DNA of 64,000 bases from Doryteuthis pealeii (GCA_023376005.1 CM042145.1:93323450-93387449); one strand, 5' to 3'. Shown: positions 21,805 to 32,282, numbered from the stretch's first letter. Translations and numbers: made by a program. Notes: generated from the letters alone by a model not told the origin.

Positions 21805-21935
21805 ATAAAGATAATCTAATGAGTCAGACGAACCTACTATTAGTTTCGCATAAAGCTCTTCAGGGCTAAAATCCGACTGAAGAGCTTTATGCGAAACTAA
21901 TAGTAGGTTCGTCTGACTCATTAGATTATCTTTAT
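21805..21935. repeat. Perfect 58-bp-stem hairpin with hammerhead-like cores
   Basis: Positions 21,805-21,862 are the exact inverse complement of 21,878-21,935, with a 15-base loop. Each arm, read in its own sense, has CTGAAGA, a mini stem (GC..GC), then GAAAC: on the plus strand CTGAAGA at 21,877-21,883 and GAAA at 21,893-21,896. A perfect 58-bp stem implies recent formation or strong constraint. Transcripts would form a long dsRNA hairpin. Confidence 0.85.
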
Positions 21936-22222
21936 TACTTGGCTCTACTTAGGTATCGAGCACTTTTGACATATTAGCTTCTCCTAGCGGTTATATGAAT
22001 ATATATATATCTTATATACATATATATACATATAAATTGTTTTTTCTTTTGGCCAAATACTGTACCAATAGATTATTTTTTGTTGGTACGAATATCTTGG
22101 TCCTTTCTTTTTTTCAAAATTTTTTCTTCTTCCTGGTTGATGTTTGGTAGTATATTTTTACAATCAAACTTTCTGCTGGGTTTTTTCTCTCCGCAAGGAT
22201 CTACCAACACGCTTGGTATATT

Positions 22223-22226
<4 letters not shown>

Positions 22227-22289
<63 letters not shown>

Positions 22290-22308
22290 TTTAATATGCA
22301 CACATACT

Positions 22309-22348
<40 letters not shown>
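22227..22348. repeat. (TA)n and (CA)n microsatellites
   Basis: A TA tract of about 60 bp, a short unique linker, then a (CA)n tract of about 36 bp. A (GTAT)n(GT)n tract lies at 22,597-22,650. Confidence 0.95.
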
Positions 22349-22352
<4 letters not shown>

Positions 22353-22613
22353 TACATATATCTTTTTCACTTTTAATATTTTTCTTCAAAACAAAGTTTA
22401 ACCATTTCCATTTGTTCACCTACATAATGGTGAGTGCAAGAACACTTGAAAATTCTGGCTCAAAGTGTGCTATCTATAATTCTTGAAATCCTACAATAAT
22501 TTTTCAAAACTACAATATTTTTAATATTCAGATAAGACCAGTTGTTATTTCAAAGAATATAAGTAAAAGCAGACATATATCTATCTCTCTCTATATATGT
22601 ATGTATGTATGTA

Positions 22614-22649
<36 letters not shown>

Positions 22650-22650
<1 letters not shown>

Positions 22651-23036
22651 TGTGCGTGTGTGTAAAAATGTCCTGTCTGAATTTATTTTTATGTGTTTCA
22701 TATATTTCATATTTCCCGTGTTCAAAGAGAAGAGTTGTCACTGGTCTTAGAAAAGAGAAAGAAAATATAAAAATATTTTCTCTATTTATGTTTTTCCCAG
22801 TCTTTATGCATTAGGCTATCTGATGAGTCGATTATAATAGGTATAACAAAATTAGTTAATACCAATATCAAATTGTTTGCTGACTACTAATTTAATAGTG
22901 CTTAAAATTAATTTTAACAAAGAAATGTTTATAATATGAAATAGTGGTAGTGTAATTATAGTTAAGAATAAAGTTGTTGTTGTTGATGATGATGATGATG
23001 ATGATGATTGGTAACAACAATGGTTACAAACAAATA
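22650..23036. other. Unassigned spacer ending in (GATG)n
   Basis: AT-rich sequence with a short (GAT)n at 22,985-23,006. The block 'gagaaagaaaatataaaaat...tctgatgag' at 22,752-22,828 resembles 39,805-39,870 and its right-arm partner, so a dispersed repeat is present but unnamed. Confidence 0.4.
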
Positions 23037-23190
23037 GATTGGTTGGTTGGTTGGATTTTACGGCATGTCAACCTTTGGGTTATTTTATGATGAAAGACGG
23101 TTTTTAAAAAAAATCCTTTTGTTGGGTATTCCATCTTTTTAACTCAATTTTTTAAACTGATTTTTAAAACTGATTTTTTAAAATCTTTTC
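23037..23190 (-). mobile_element. RepB tail
   Basis: On the minus strand it ends with the stem-loop (tcat..aacccaaaggttgac..atgccg) followed by 'taaaatccaaccaaccaacc', the short tandem tail of the family. Only the AT-rich 3' part of the element is present. Confidence 0.7.
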
Positions 23191-23323
23191 TTTTAATTTT
23201 TAATGTTCTCTTCTTTAGGGGTAATTTTGGTTATCATTCGTTATCTTATATTTTCCATGATTTCAATACAACCCAAAAATTTCCGAAACATCCATCGCAT
23301 ATATCTATAAAGAAGCATATTTC

Positions 23324-23602
23324 ATTCAAAATAAAAACGGTCAAATAGAGGAATTTATTTACTTAGCTTTTTTTTTCAGTTGTAAAATAGAATAAAATAT
23401 ATTAAATTTGAAATTCAAAAATACTCATAAAATATAGTTTTCTAAAATTATTCATCAATCTTTCTAATATATAATTAAAGATAATCTTTTTTTTTTGTTA
23501 TTTACTGATCTATCTGATTAATTTAATATATTTTAATTTATTTAACAACTGAAAAAAAGCTAAGTAAATAAATTCCTCTATTTGACCGTTTTTATTTTGA
23601 AT
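23324..23602. mobile_element. MITE-like element with 45-bp TIRs
   Basis: The left terminus 'aaacggtcaaatagagg' followed by aatttatttacttagct is matched by its exact inverse at the right terminus. The pairing extends more weakly inward (cagttgt.aa...tatatta). No open frame. Single copy in the window. Confidence 0.75.
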
Positions 23603-23969
23603 TCAAGATAGTTACAATGTAGCAATATTCACCGGAAGTTTAACCAGACAAGATTAGATATATATACATATAAAAATTCAAACCCATTCTCAACAGATAT
23701 TGCAAAGGTAAGAGACGAATTTCATCTTCTCTGATAACTTATAGAATAATTATATTAACTTGATGCTTCAAAGGAGTCTAATAATAGATGAGGAAAACTT
23801 TCTATCAGGGACCCCGCTCTCAAAAAGTGTTTTAATACTTTTGAGAGGGGTCCCTTGGAAAGGATTTTTCATTTATCCCCCTCATTTCATTCATTTTTAT
23901 TTCATCCATTCATTCATTTTACCATTAATTTTTAACTAAATAATTTAGAAGCATACGTGAAAACTTAAA

Positions 23970-23971
<2 letters not shown>

Positions 23972-24046
<75 letters not shown>
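23972..24046. repeat. (TA)n microsatellite
   Basis: A pure TA tract of about 75 bp directly left of the next inverted repeat. Confidence 0.95.
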
Positions 24047-24329
<283 letters not shown>

Positions 24330-24330
24330 T

Positions 24331-24573
24331 TGCCGGGTTAGCTCAGTCGGTAGAGCATTCGGCTAGAAACCACAAGGTTCCTAGATCGATACCGGTCCTC
24401 GCCAACTCAGCGTATGAGTAGCACAGGGATCTGTGCGGTAAAGTAAGGAGCTGCTGGTAGGTGTGGCGCTCCACCTCAGACGCTAAAATAATCTCTTGGT
24501 CTAGCACTATTGAAAAGGGGATAGACTCCCTCGCTGCATGGCTGATACCGACTTTAGGCCGCCCGACGACTTT

Positions 24574-24575
<2 letters not shown>
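24331..24575 (+). mobile_element. SINE-A, full length
   Basis: tRNA-like head GCCGGGTTAGCTCAGTCGG (A box) and 'ggttcctagatcgatacc' (B box), then the standard body and the 3' end 'cgacgactttacttta', which merges with a (TA)n(GA)n microsatellite. RNA polymerase III transcription would start at the head. Confidence 0.88.
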
Positions 24576-24619
<44 letters not shown>

Positions 24620-24635
<16 letters not shown>

Positions 24636-25020
24636 TAGATAGATGTTTGCTTGTTATTGTCTTATACAACTATACCTGATGACATCTAGTTTCATATTTC
24701 AATTAAGACAGTTAAATAAAAAGAAAAATACTTGCTCTATTCTATAAATGTTCAACAAAGCAAATTTACTGAATTGACTCTTCATTCATCTTTATGAGTT
24801 CTTTACAATCAAATCCTCTTTGAACGTTTCGTCCCTCCCCTCCTTCATACGGAAGAAGAAGAAAAAAGAATAACGTACTTTTAAACAATAGAAATCCCAA
24901 ATGAATAAGTTGTCACTCAAAATGATTCTTCTGACATGAATAATCAGAAAGCAATTGAAGATCCCCAAGAAGAAATATTCAGCTAAACCTTTTTCAATGA
25001 TCTATCTATCTATCTATCTA
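24620..25020. other. Unassigned spacer
   Basis: AT-rich sequence following (GA)n/(GATA)n, ending in a short (ATCT)n run that abuts the first Helitron of the array. No repeat or gene recognised. Confidence 0.4.
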
Positions 25021-25820
25021 TCTATAAATATATCAAGGGCATTTTGTGTGTATGTATGTCTGGAAGAAACTAAGGAAAAAAAATTAATGACAAAAGTAAA
25101 ACTATATACACATTCACTATCAACAGATCTTGCTTTTTGATTGATTGGTTTTGATTGGTTTGTTTTGTTTTACGGCATATCAACCTCAGTGGGTCATTTA
25201 ATGCCGATAAAGTTTTGAAATAAATCAATTCTTAATGGATAATACAATTTTTTTATAAATACATTTTTCTATTTAACCCATAGATGGGACCCTAACAGGT
25301 ACTACCACTCCGGGTCAGAGTGGACCAGGGAGCAATGGTGATGAAGGGGTGCTCCACATTCCCCAAACCTCCAAAACTGGAACCTCACCATCAGATAGAG
25401 TTTAACGTCATTCCCAGGACACGTAGACCCGCAGTCACCGCCTTCTAGCACCCATATGATAAAAAGGGGTTGGGGCTTCCATAAGGGCAATAGGGTTGGG
25501 AAAATCATATAGGTGCTAGGGCTTGACGTGACCATTGCTTTTTGAACAAAAATAATGAAGATTTGATTCATATTCGTGAAGATGATTAAAAAAATTACAT
25601 TTAAATGATAACAGCATATAATTTTTTTGTATTTTAAATAAGACTCATTAATTTTCATTTTCAGAGTGTCTGCACCAAAGCAAGGTCTTTTTTTTACATA
25701 AGAATTTTAATGGGGAATCCTGCGAGGATCCAACTCGCAATTCAACAATAATGGATCTTCGAAACTACGTTTTTAACCATCACCACCACCACCTAGGCGA
25801 CGCTGGGTAGCCGCTTCTAG
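25021..25820 (+). mobile_element. Hel-2 copy 1 of a tandem array, with RepA inserted
   Basis: It starts TCTATAAATATATCAAGGGC, continues with the family block 'tgtgtatgtatgtc.gga.gaaac' and ends 'ggcgacgctgggtagccgcttCTAG' (hairpin region plus CTAG) before T. About 400 bp of RepA interrupts it, duplicating TTGCTTTTTGA on both sides. Without RepA the element is about 400 bp and non-coding. The next copy starts at once, and its 5' TCTAG overlaps this copy's 3' end. Confidence 0.75.
25141..25534 (-). mobile_element. RepA, 5'-truncated, with 11-bp target-site duplication
   Basis: Inserted in the Helitron above. The minus-strand sequence runs from 'tggtcacgtcaagccctag' to the terminal stem-loop (CGGCAT, loop, ATGCCG) and the tail 'taaaacaaaacaaacc'. 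The target duplication TTGCTTTTTGA and the 5' truncation show LINE-type retroposition. This is the cleanest evidence in the window for how RepA moves. Confidence 0.85.
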
Positions 25821-26129
25821 TATATATATAAAGGGCAGTTGGTGTGTATGTATGTATGTCCGGATGAAATTACGAAAATATAACGTAACAGTTAAAGTAA
25901 ATATATATACACATTAAATATCACCGGTTCTTGCGTTTTGTGCAAACATTATGAATATTTGATTTATATTCGAAGATATCTAAAAAGTAGAATATACATA
26001 GAAATAGCATTGAAATTCTACTTAAAGTTTATTCAGCATTTGTGAATCTCAAAAGTAAACAAATTAATATACCAAGTATTTATGCCCTCTTCCTACACTA
26101 CTCAGGCGACACTGGGTAGCCGCTTCTAG
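25821..26129 (+). mobile_element. Hel-2 copy 2 of the tandem array
   Basis: It begins with the 5' block 'tatataaagggcagttggtg' immediately after the CTAG of copy 1 and ends 'ggcgacactgggtagccgcttCTAG' before T. Most similar to the copy at 34.6 kb (same 'aacattatgaa', 'gaaatagcattgaaattc' interior). Non-coding. Confidence 0.8.
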
Positions 26130-26508
26130 TACATAATAGGACAGTTGTGTATATGTATGTATGTATGTCCGGAGGAAACTACAATAAAGAAACAATTAAT
26201 GACAAAGTAAATATAGGTACACATTCACTATCACCAGATCTTGCTCTTTGGGCAAAAATGATAAAGATTGGATTTATATTCGTAAAGATAATAAAAAAAT
26301 AACATTTAAATGATAACAGCATGGAATATTTTTTGCATTTAATATTTCCATTAGTATACATTAACGTTTCTTTTCAGAGTAGTTGGATCAATGCAAAATC
26401 TTTTTTAAGAGGCGATTTTAATGGGACATCCTACGAGGATCCAACTCAGGATTCAGCAATAAGGGAAAATCTCTCTCTAACCAGGCGACTCTGGGCAGCC
26501 GCTTCTAG
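26130..26508 (+). mobile_element. Hel-2 copy 3 of the tandem array
   Basis: The 5' block 'taggacagttgtgtatatg' follows the CTAG of copy 2. Its interior matches copy 1 ('aaatgataacagcat', 'cctacgaggatccaactc') rather than copy 2, and it ends 'gcgactctgggcagccgcttCTAG' before T. An order 1-2-1' of subtypes argues against simple tandem duplication of a single unit. Confidence 0.8.
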
Positions 26509-26547
26509 TACATAATTAAATCTATGCGTCTATTTGTTTGGAGCCTT

Positions 26548-26592
26548 GACGGATGGGGCTGTAGAATACACCGACTGCACCTCTGTAAAAAG
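26548..26592 (+). mobile_element. RepA start fragment
   Basis: 45 bp matching the RepA beginning (gctgtagaatacaccgactg, cacctctg), then divergent sequence. Too short to interpret further. Confidence 0.5.
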
Positions 26593-26646
26593 CTAAAAAT
26601 CCTTTAAAAAAACTATTTGTGTTAGATACGAATATTATTATCATTA

Positions 26647-27272
26647 CTAGAAAATATATGCACCCTCCAGAGAAAGTATTTAAGTTTTAACTTAATAAAA
26701 TATTATATCAAATTAGAAAGGCTAATGAAACTAAATAAGAATGCAGATAAAAAGATTTGAAACAGAGGGGAGTATCATAAAAAAATAGAACAACTGAAAG
26801 TTACTCTTCCGTCACTCCCATCTTTCCTTGCTAAATTTTCCTAATTTTACTATTTAGTTAAGATAAGAGGTAAAGAATAAAATTACAGTTATTTATTCTT
26901 GTTAATGGATTTCTTTTAAAGATTTCTCCCCGATATTTTTGCTTACATTCATTAAGATAAGACCAAACAATAAGAAATCAATAATACTAAGCACATATCT
27001 ATTAAAATCAAACTTTTTATATTAATATGCAAATGAGTCTTCCCGTTCACACTGTAAACCGCTATTTTGTTGTATATATAAATACAACTGCATGTTATTA
27101 GTATGTCGATATGGTCAACAGTATTAATAATGTAAAACAATTTCATTAATAATTGAAATTTAAATAAAGATAAAATCATGGAGAATATGACGTAAATAAC
27201 TTAGGGAATTATGACATGAGTAGTGATATAGTTTCGGTTACAGACATACAAACAATCTCCATTATAATAAGA
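26647..27272 (-). mobile_element. Hel-1 Helitron
   Basis: Same ends and body as the copy at 1.9 kb: 5' TCTTATTATAATGGAGATTG and 3' CTAG on the minus strand. The terminal hairpin is damaged (gcaccctccagagaaag) so one side no longer pairs, and the base before TC is T rather than A. Hence an older copy. Confidence 0.75.
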
Positions 27273-27483
27273 ATTATTATAAAGATTAACGTTAACGAAA
27301 GAAACACGAAGAAGACCGGAAAATACAGAGGCCGAAACCTTGTTTGTATAACAACCAAGATGAGGATAACCGTTCACGACGTGTAAATAATGTGAATATA
27401 AGTAGGAAAAACTTGGTAAATATTGACAGGGTAAATTGGTATCTAGGATGCACTTATCTTAGAACGGTACTTTAATCTATGTA

Positions 27484-27662
27484 CTCCATACCATCCTGTC
27501 AGCTGGGGACGTAGAATACACCGAGTGCACCTCTGCAGAGGGGGAATACCACCACTCCGATTGGGGCCACCTGTTGGCCGTGGATAGTGACCTGTGATGC
27601 TTAAGAACGGAATCCTGGTGGCTGAGAAGTTTATGACATGCAACACTCCGATCTATCCTCTT
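27484..27662 (+). mobile_element. RepA 5' part
   Basis: Begins 'cctgtcagctggggacgtag', with 'cacctctgcagagggg', 'cacctgttggccgtgg' and 'catgcaacactccg', then breaks off into SINE-A sequence. 200 bp upstream, 27,280-27,400 contains 'gaggccgaaaccttg', another GAAAC motif, in otherwise unassigned sequence. Confidence 0.7.
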
Positions 27663-27667
27663 TTTTC

Positions 27668-27816
27668 TAGCGCTAGACGAAGGAGATTGTTTGAGGTGGA
27701 GTGCTACGCCTACCATCAAATCCTCACTTTATCGCACAGATCCCTGTGCTAGTCATACGCTGAGTTGGCAAGGGTCGGTATCGAACCCGGAACCTTGTGG
27801 TTCCTAGTCGGACGCT
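27668..27816 (-). mobile_element. SINE-A fragment (tRNA head and first body half)
   Basis: On the minus strand it runs from the anticodon-arm region through the B box (ggttccgggttcgatacc) to 'gcgctag'. Both ends are truncated; it is joined to RepA sequence on the left and a RepB tail (about 27,835-27,900) on the right. Confidence 0.75.
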
Positions 27817-28044
27817 ACCCAAAAAGAATGAATAAAACAAAAAAAGTCTACGGCAGAAAATAACCCGAGGGTTGACATGCCGTAAAATCCAACCGACCAA
27901 CTACTATTGTTACTATATAATGTTCGTCAATCAACATCAATAAAGAAAATAAACTTAGTATATTAACTACATAGACGATTTGTTTGTAGCGACGAAGGTT
28001 TGTAAAGAATCAGTAATACTTTTGGTGTCCAGCGTATGAATTTA

Positions 28045-28262
28045 AACTGCATCTAGTGCTGACGATCTAATTTTGGAACTTTGGGGAATGTGGAGTACCC
28101 CTTCATCGCTATTACTCCTTTGTACACTCTAACCCGGAATGGTAAATAGATTTAAAAAGATGAGTTTAAAATAATTGAATACTTAACAAGAATAAATAAA
28201 CCAAAAACGTATTCGGCAGAAAATAACCGGAGTGTTGACATGCCGTAAAATCCAACCAACTT
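28045..28262 (+). mobile_element. RepA fragment followed by a RepB-type tail
   Basis: The first 95 bp match the RepA 'gaatgtggagtaccccttcat' region; from 28,165 there is a RepB-type AT-rich segment ending in the stem-loop (cggca..tgccg) and 'taaaatccaaccaact'. RepA and RepB may thus be variants of one element with alternative 3' segments. Confidence 0.6.
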
Positions 28263-28586
28263 ACCAACTTGCTGTTGGCGGTTGAATACGTTATAGATAT
28301 GAGAAGGAAAAAATAAAATGAAATGAATTGAAGATATTAATTTCTGCGTCAAAATATGCATATGTACAGCAGATGTTGTTTAATATTTACGTTTAATAAA
28401 ATAAAGAATTTAAATCTGTTCCAATACTTTTTCACAAGAGAATGGCTGAAAGGCATCAGCTCTTTGCAAATCTTTTTCTGTCTTTTTGTGTGTCAGATGT
28501 TTATCTTAAAGAGTAGCAGCTCAACTCTATGTCAAAATGTCATGCGTCCTAATGATGCATGACATTTTGGCATAGAGTTGTCACAC

Positions 28587-28758
28587 CTTGTATTCTGAGA
28601 GAAATAATTCTTCACTTCAATCTTGGTAAATACAGCTTTAAACTTGGTACTTTTTTGACACACTTTGTATTCTGAACAAAAATAATGAATGGAATATTAT
28701 TTTTTCAGAATACAAGGTGTGTCAAAAAGTATAAAAAATCTCGATACTTTTTTGACAA

Positions 28759-28816
<58 letters not shown>

Positions 28817-28995
28817 GTGTCGAGATTAGTATCGAGATTTTTTGTACTTTTTGACACATCTTGTATTCTGAAAAAAAAAAAAAAGTACCAAGTTTAAAGC
28901 TGTATTTACCAAGATAGAAGTGAAGAATTATTTCTTTCAGAATACAAGGTGTGACAAAAAGTACAAAAAATCTCGATACTTTTTTTGTCACCTTT
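28587..28995. mobile_element. Nested inverted-repeat element, mariner-like 'aaggtgtgtcaaaaagt' ends
   Basis: The motif 'aaggtgtgtcaaaaagta' and its inverse occur at least six times in 400 bp, around a (TA)n core at 28,764-28,812. The outer arms ('agaataattcttcac', 'ttggtaaatacagcttta') also pair. Ends of this sort are typical of mariner-type terminal repeats (compare 'gtgagtcaaaaagtaatgcc' at 42.1 kb). It looks like several MITE copies inserted into one another, or a fold-back duplication. No coding region. Confidence 0.7.
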
Positions 28996-29075
28996 TATAT
29001 ATATATATATATATATATATGGTGAGTCTTGTTCTCGGTGGGAATATATTATATTTGTATATATGTATTTATATA

Positions 29076-29703
29076 TCTTATTATAATGGAGATTGTGTGT
29101 TTTTCTGTCTGTAACCGAAACTAAATCACTACTCAAGTCACAATTCCCTTAGTAATTGACGCCACATTCACCATGAATTTATCCTAATGTAAACCTCAAT
29201 TATTAATAAAATTGTTTTACATTATTTATAATGTTAAACATATCTACATACTAATAACATGCAATTGTATTTATATATACAACAAAATAGCGGTTTACAG
29301 TGTGAACGGGAAGGCTAATTAGCATATTGATATTTAAAATGTAATTTTAATAAATATATGCTTAGTATTATTGATTTCTAATTGTTTGGTTTTATCTTAA
29401 TGAATATAAGCAAAAATCTCTTCAATAAATCTTAAATGAAATCCATTAACAAGAAAGATAACTGTCATTTTATTCTTTACTTCCTCTTTTAACTAAATAC
29501 TTAAATTAGAAAAATAACAAAATGAAAGACGAGAGTGATGGAAGAGTAAATTGCAGTTGTTCTATTTTTTCGATTATACTCCCTCTGTTTCAAACCTTTT
29601 TATCTGCATTCTTATTTAGTTTCATTAGCGTTTCAATTTAATACGATATTTCATTACATTAAAACTTAAATACTTGCACCCGGAGGGTGCATATATTTGC
29701 TAG
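29076..29703 (+). mobile_element. Hel-1 Helitron, intact termini
   Basis: Plus-strand copy with A|TCTTATTATAATGG at the 5' end and a perfect terminal hairpin GCACCCGGAGGGTGC, nine bases, CTAG|T at the 3' end. 628 bp, non-coding. A good reference copy for the family. The 5' end lies close to a mariner-like MITE and a (TA)n tract. Confidence 0.85.
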
Positions 29704-29842
29704 TACCTATAATATTTATTTTTTGGGATTATGTGTGAAGCATGAGCTGTGAAAGTAATAAGAATCTCAGTCGTTGTTTGAGTGTTAGGTTTCATTTTAT
29801 CTTATTTCATTCTATATTTAGGAAATTCGACCTTATTTTATG

Positions 29843-29975
29843 CACGAGCAGGATGTGACTTTCTTAAGCGGAGTTTAACGGGTTTGAATTCAGAGTTTTC
29901 CTTCTCCTAGACTGATTGCCTAACCAAGATTAAAGAGCCCAATCCTACTTTTTATCCATAGCTGGAGGGTGAGTA
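29843..29975 (-). mobile_element. SINE-B 3' fragment
   Basis: 'gcacgagcaggatgtgac', 'cttaagcggagtttaacggg' and 'tccttctcctagactg' are the SINE-B 3' half read on the minus strand. The head is missing. Confidence 0.75.
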
Positions 29976-29999
29976 GAGTACCTATATATATAGATTGGT

Positions 30000-30412
30000 C
30001 GGAGGCCTCCTCCGACCAATCGGTTGGCTACGTCAGGCCCTAGCCCCTATATGATTGCTCCAACCCTATTGCCCTCATGGCAACCCCCAATCCTTCTTAT
30101 CATATGGGTGCTAGAAGGCGGTGGCTGAGTGTCTACGTGTCCTGGGAATGATGTTAAACTCTATCTGATGGTGAGGTTGCAGTTCTGGGGGTTTGGGGAA
30201 TGTGGAGTACCCCTTCATCACCATTGCTCCCTAGTCCACTCTGACCCGGAGTGGTAGTACATGTTAGGGTCCCATCTATGGGTTAAATAGAAAAACATGT
30301 TTATAAACAAAATTGTATTATGCATTAAGAATGAATTTATTTCACAACCTTGTCGGCATTAAATGACCCACCGAGGTTGATATGCCGTAAAACAAACCAA
30401 ACCAAACTTAAC
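30000..30412 (+). mobile_element. RepA, 3' two-thirds with complete stem-loop tail
   Basis: Well-preserved plus-strand copy from 'cctcctccgaccaatcgg' to the terminal stem-loop (cggcattaaatgacc, loop, ggttgatatgccg) and the tail 'taaaacaaaccaaacc'. Useful as a reference for the 3' end. The 5' end is truncated near a short palindrome (ggaggcctcctcc). Confidence 0.85.
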
Positions 30413-30690
30413 CCATCCGCACGAGGATGATATGACACAATATCAATTTCTCAATCGGAATTTAAAAGGTTTGAATTCAGAGTTTTCCTTCTCCTAGATT
30501 GGTTGCCTAACCAAGATTAAAGAGCACAATCTGCCCTACTATTTACCCATTGCAGGAGGGAGAGTTGGATACGCATCTTTCCCAATAATATTAGCACTAT
30601 GTGAAATGCAAACAGCCACGTCCAGGATTTGAACTCGCGTTGACAAGTTTATTTCCCACGACCAAACCATTACATCATGCACCACCTATA
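30413..30690 (-). mobile_element. SINE-B, near full length
   Basis: Directly follows the RepA tail. On the minus strand it begins with a decayed tRNA-like head (catgatgtaatggtttgg), has the B-box region 'gagttcaaatcctgg' (mutated) and ends at 'gatgggttaagt'. Confidence 0.75.
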
Positions 30691-30732
30691 TAAATAAACA
30701 TATTTTGCCTCTATCAATATACATCATCCATC

Positions 30733-30858
30733 TGCAGACGTGTAAAATACTCCATTGGCCCTTAATTAGGCTAGGCGGATGGTCTGAGAGGACCCGCTCC
30801 GATCAATCGGCTGGTCATGTCAAGCACTAGCACCTATATGATTGCCCCAGCCTTATTG
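30733..30858 (+). mobile_element. RepA internal fragment
   Basis: 'ccttaattaggctaggcgga', 'cgatcaatcggctggtcatg' and 'agcacctatatgattg' are RepA blocks; the fragment stops where the minisatellite begins. Confidence 0.65.
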
Positions 30859-31098
30859 CAGAATAGCCTGAAAAAGATAATTTTAGATTACGTATAAAAA
30901 GCATTGCATTTCATTACTTGGTGCTAATGCAGAATAACCCGCAAGAGATAATACCATTAGAATACGTATAAAAGCATTGCATTTCATTACTTGGTACTAA
31001 TGCAGATTAGCGCGCAAGAGATAATACCATTAGAATACGTATAAAAGGCATTACATTTCATTACTTGGTACTAATGCAGAATAGCCCACAAGAGATAA
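30858..31098. repeat. 72-bp minisatellite, about 3.3 units, with TATAAAAG in each unit
   Basis: Units of about 72 bp begin 'aatgcagaatagcc.gcaag', continue with 'agataataccattagaatac' and end 'catttcattacttggtact'. Each complete unit includes 'cgtataaaag', a TATA-box-like sequence. Units are about 90-95 percent alike, with the first the most diverged. No matching array elsewhere in the window. Confidence 0.9.
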
Positions 31099-31099
31099 A

Positions 31100-31379
31100 A
31101 GATAATAAATTTAGGAAGTTGGCTAATCCTGCCAAAGAGAGTATAGTTTGTTTGTTTTTTTTTGTTTTTTTTGTCTTTGTTTTTTGTTTGTTTTGCTTTT
31201 CTCCTTTATTTCTGGTGCTGTCTTTTGTGATACGCCAACCTTTTCGCAATCTTCAACGTTGGAAGTATTATACAATCCTCTAACGACACATGACATATTG
31301 GCTTAGAGTTGAGCTGCTACTCTTTAAGATAAACACCCAACGCAAAAAGACGAAAAATATTAGCAAATAATTTTAAAGG
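31100..31379. other. Unassigned spacer with T-rich tract
   Basis: Contains a (TTTTTG)n tract (31,147-31,200). 'tggcttagagttgagctgctactctttaagataaac' at 31,298-31,334 is the inverse of 28,500-28,545, so a small dispersed repeat is shared by the two sites. No gene. Confidence 0.4.
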
Positions 31380-31600
31380 GTTGGTTGGTTGATTGATTTT
31401 AACGGCATATAAACCCGTCTGGGGTTATGTCGTGCCTAACGGATAGGAAGTAATATATGTTGTGCTTTTATATTTATATTTTTGTAGTGATTTGTTTTAA
31501 CAGTGTATTAGCACCATTGGGGATCATGTTGTATGGTATTGATTAGGTTCATGTCTATATTCTATGGTATAATTTTATTTCCTTCAAAAAGGACAGAATG
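31380..31600 (-). mobile_element. RepC, 3' end
   Basis: On the minus strand, an AT-rich body ('caaatcactacaaaaatata') leads to a stem-loop tail (gcac..aacccc..gggtttatatgccg) and 'ttaaaatcaatcaaccaacc'. The same body plus tail occurs at 47.3 and 54.8 kb, and decayed tails at 6.8, 7.3 and 7.7 kb. Confidence 0.6.
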
Positions 31601-31934
31601 TCGTCAATGTTGACATTTTCAAATAGATCTTTCATATTATTTTCATTAAAATAACGGTTTCTGATGTGAGAAAAAAAACCTGCATTCCATAAATAGGTGT
31701 TTAACAGTCAAAGGTGTTTGATATGTTTCACACTGTGGTTGTTGTTCTTGTTTGAGTATGTAGGAGTGCGTTCGTCTTGTGTGACCAATGCGTTATCGGA
31801 ACACAATGACTTCCTCAAAGCTGGTCTCCTGTCTCCCAAAGGTTTAAAGTAAATATATTTGATAACCATTACATGATTTTAAGTACACCTATCTAACACT
31901 AATGATTATAAATAGAATGAAATGTTTTTTATTA

Positions 31935-32212
31935 GTTTGTTTTGTTTTGTTTTACGGCATATCAACCTCAGTGGGTCATTTAATGACAACAAAGATTTGA
32001 AATAAATTAATTCTTAATGGATACTCAATTTTTTTATAAACACATTTTTCTATTTAACCCATAGATGGAACCCTAACAGGTACTACCACTCCGGGTTAAA
32101 GTGGACTTGGGGGCAATGGTAATGAAGGGGTGTTCCACATTCCTCAGACCACCAGAACTGGAACCTCACCATAAGTTAGAGTTTAACGTCATACTCAGGA
32201 CATGAACAACAA
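31935..32212 (-). mobile_element. RepA 3' end
   Basis: On the minus strand it runs from 'gtcctgagtatgacgttaaa' to the stem-loop and 'aaaacaaaacaaaac' tail. Truncated at the 5' end; another RepA in the opposite orientation begins 70 bp away. Confidence 0.8.
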
Positions 32213-32282
32213 GGATTCCATTATTTTTAAACCAAATTTGTTTCCCTTTATTAAAAGACATATTTTTGCTACTAATAAAAAC

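Noticed and set aside
30858..31098. CRISPR array
   Set aside because: Repeat units are contiguous 72-bp tandem units without unique spacers, in a eukaryotic repeat context.
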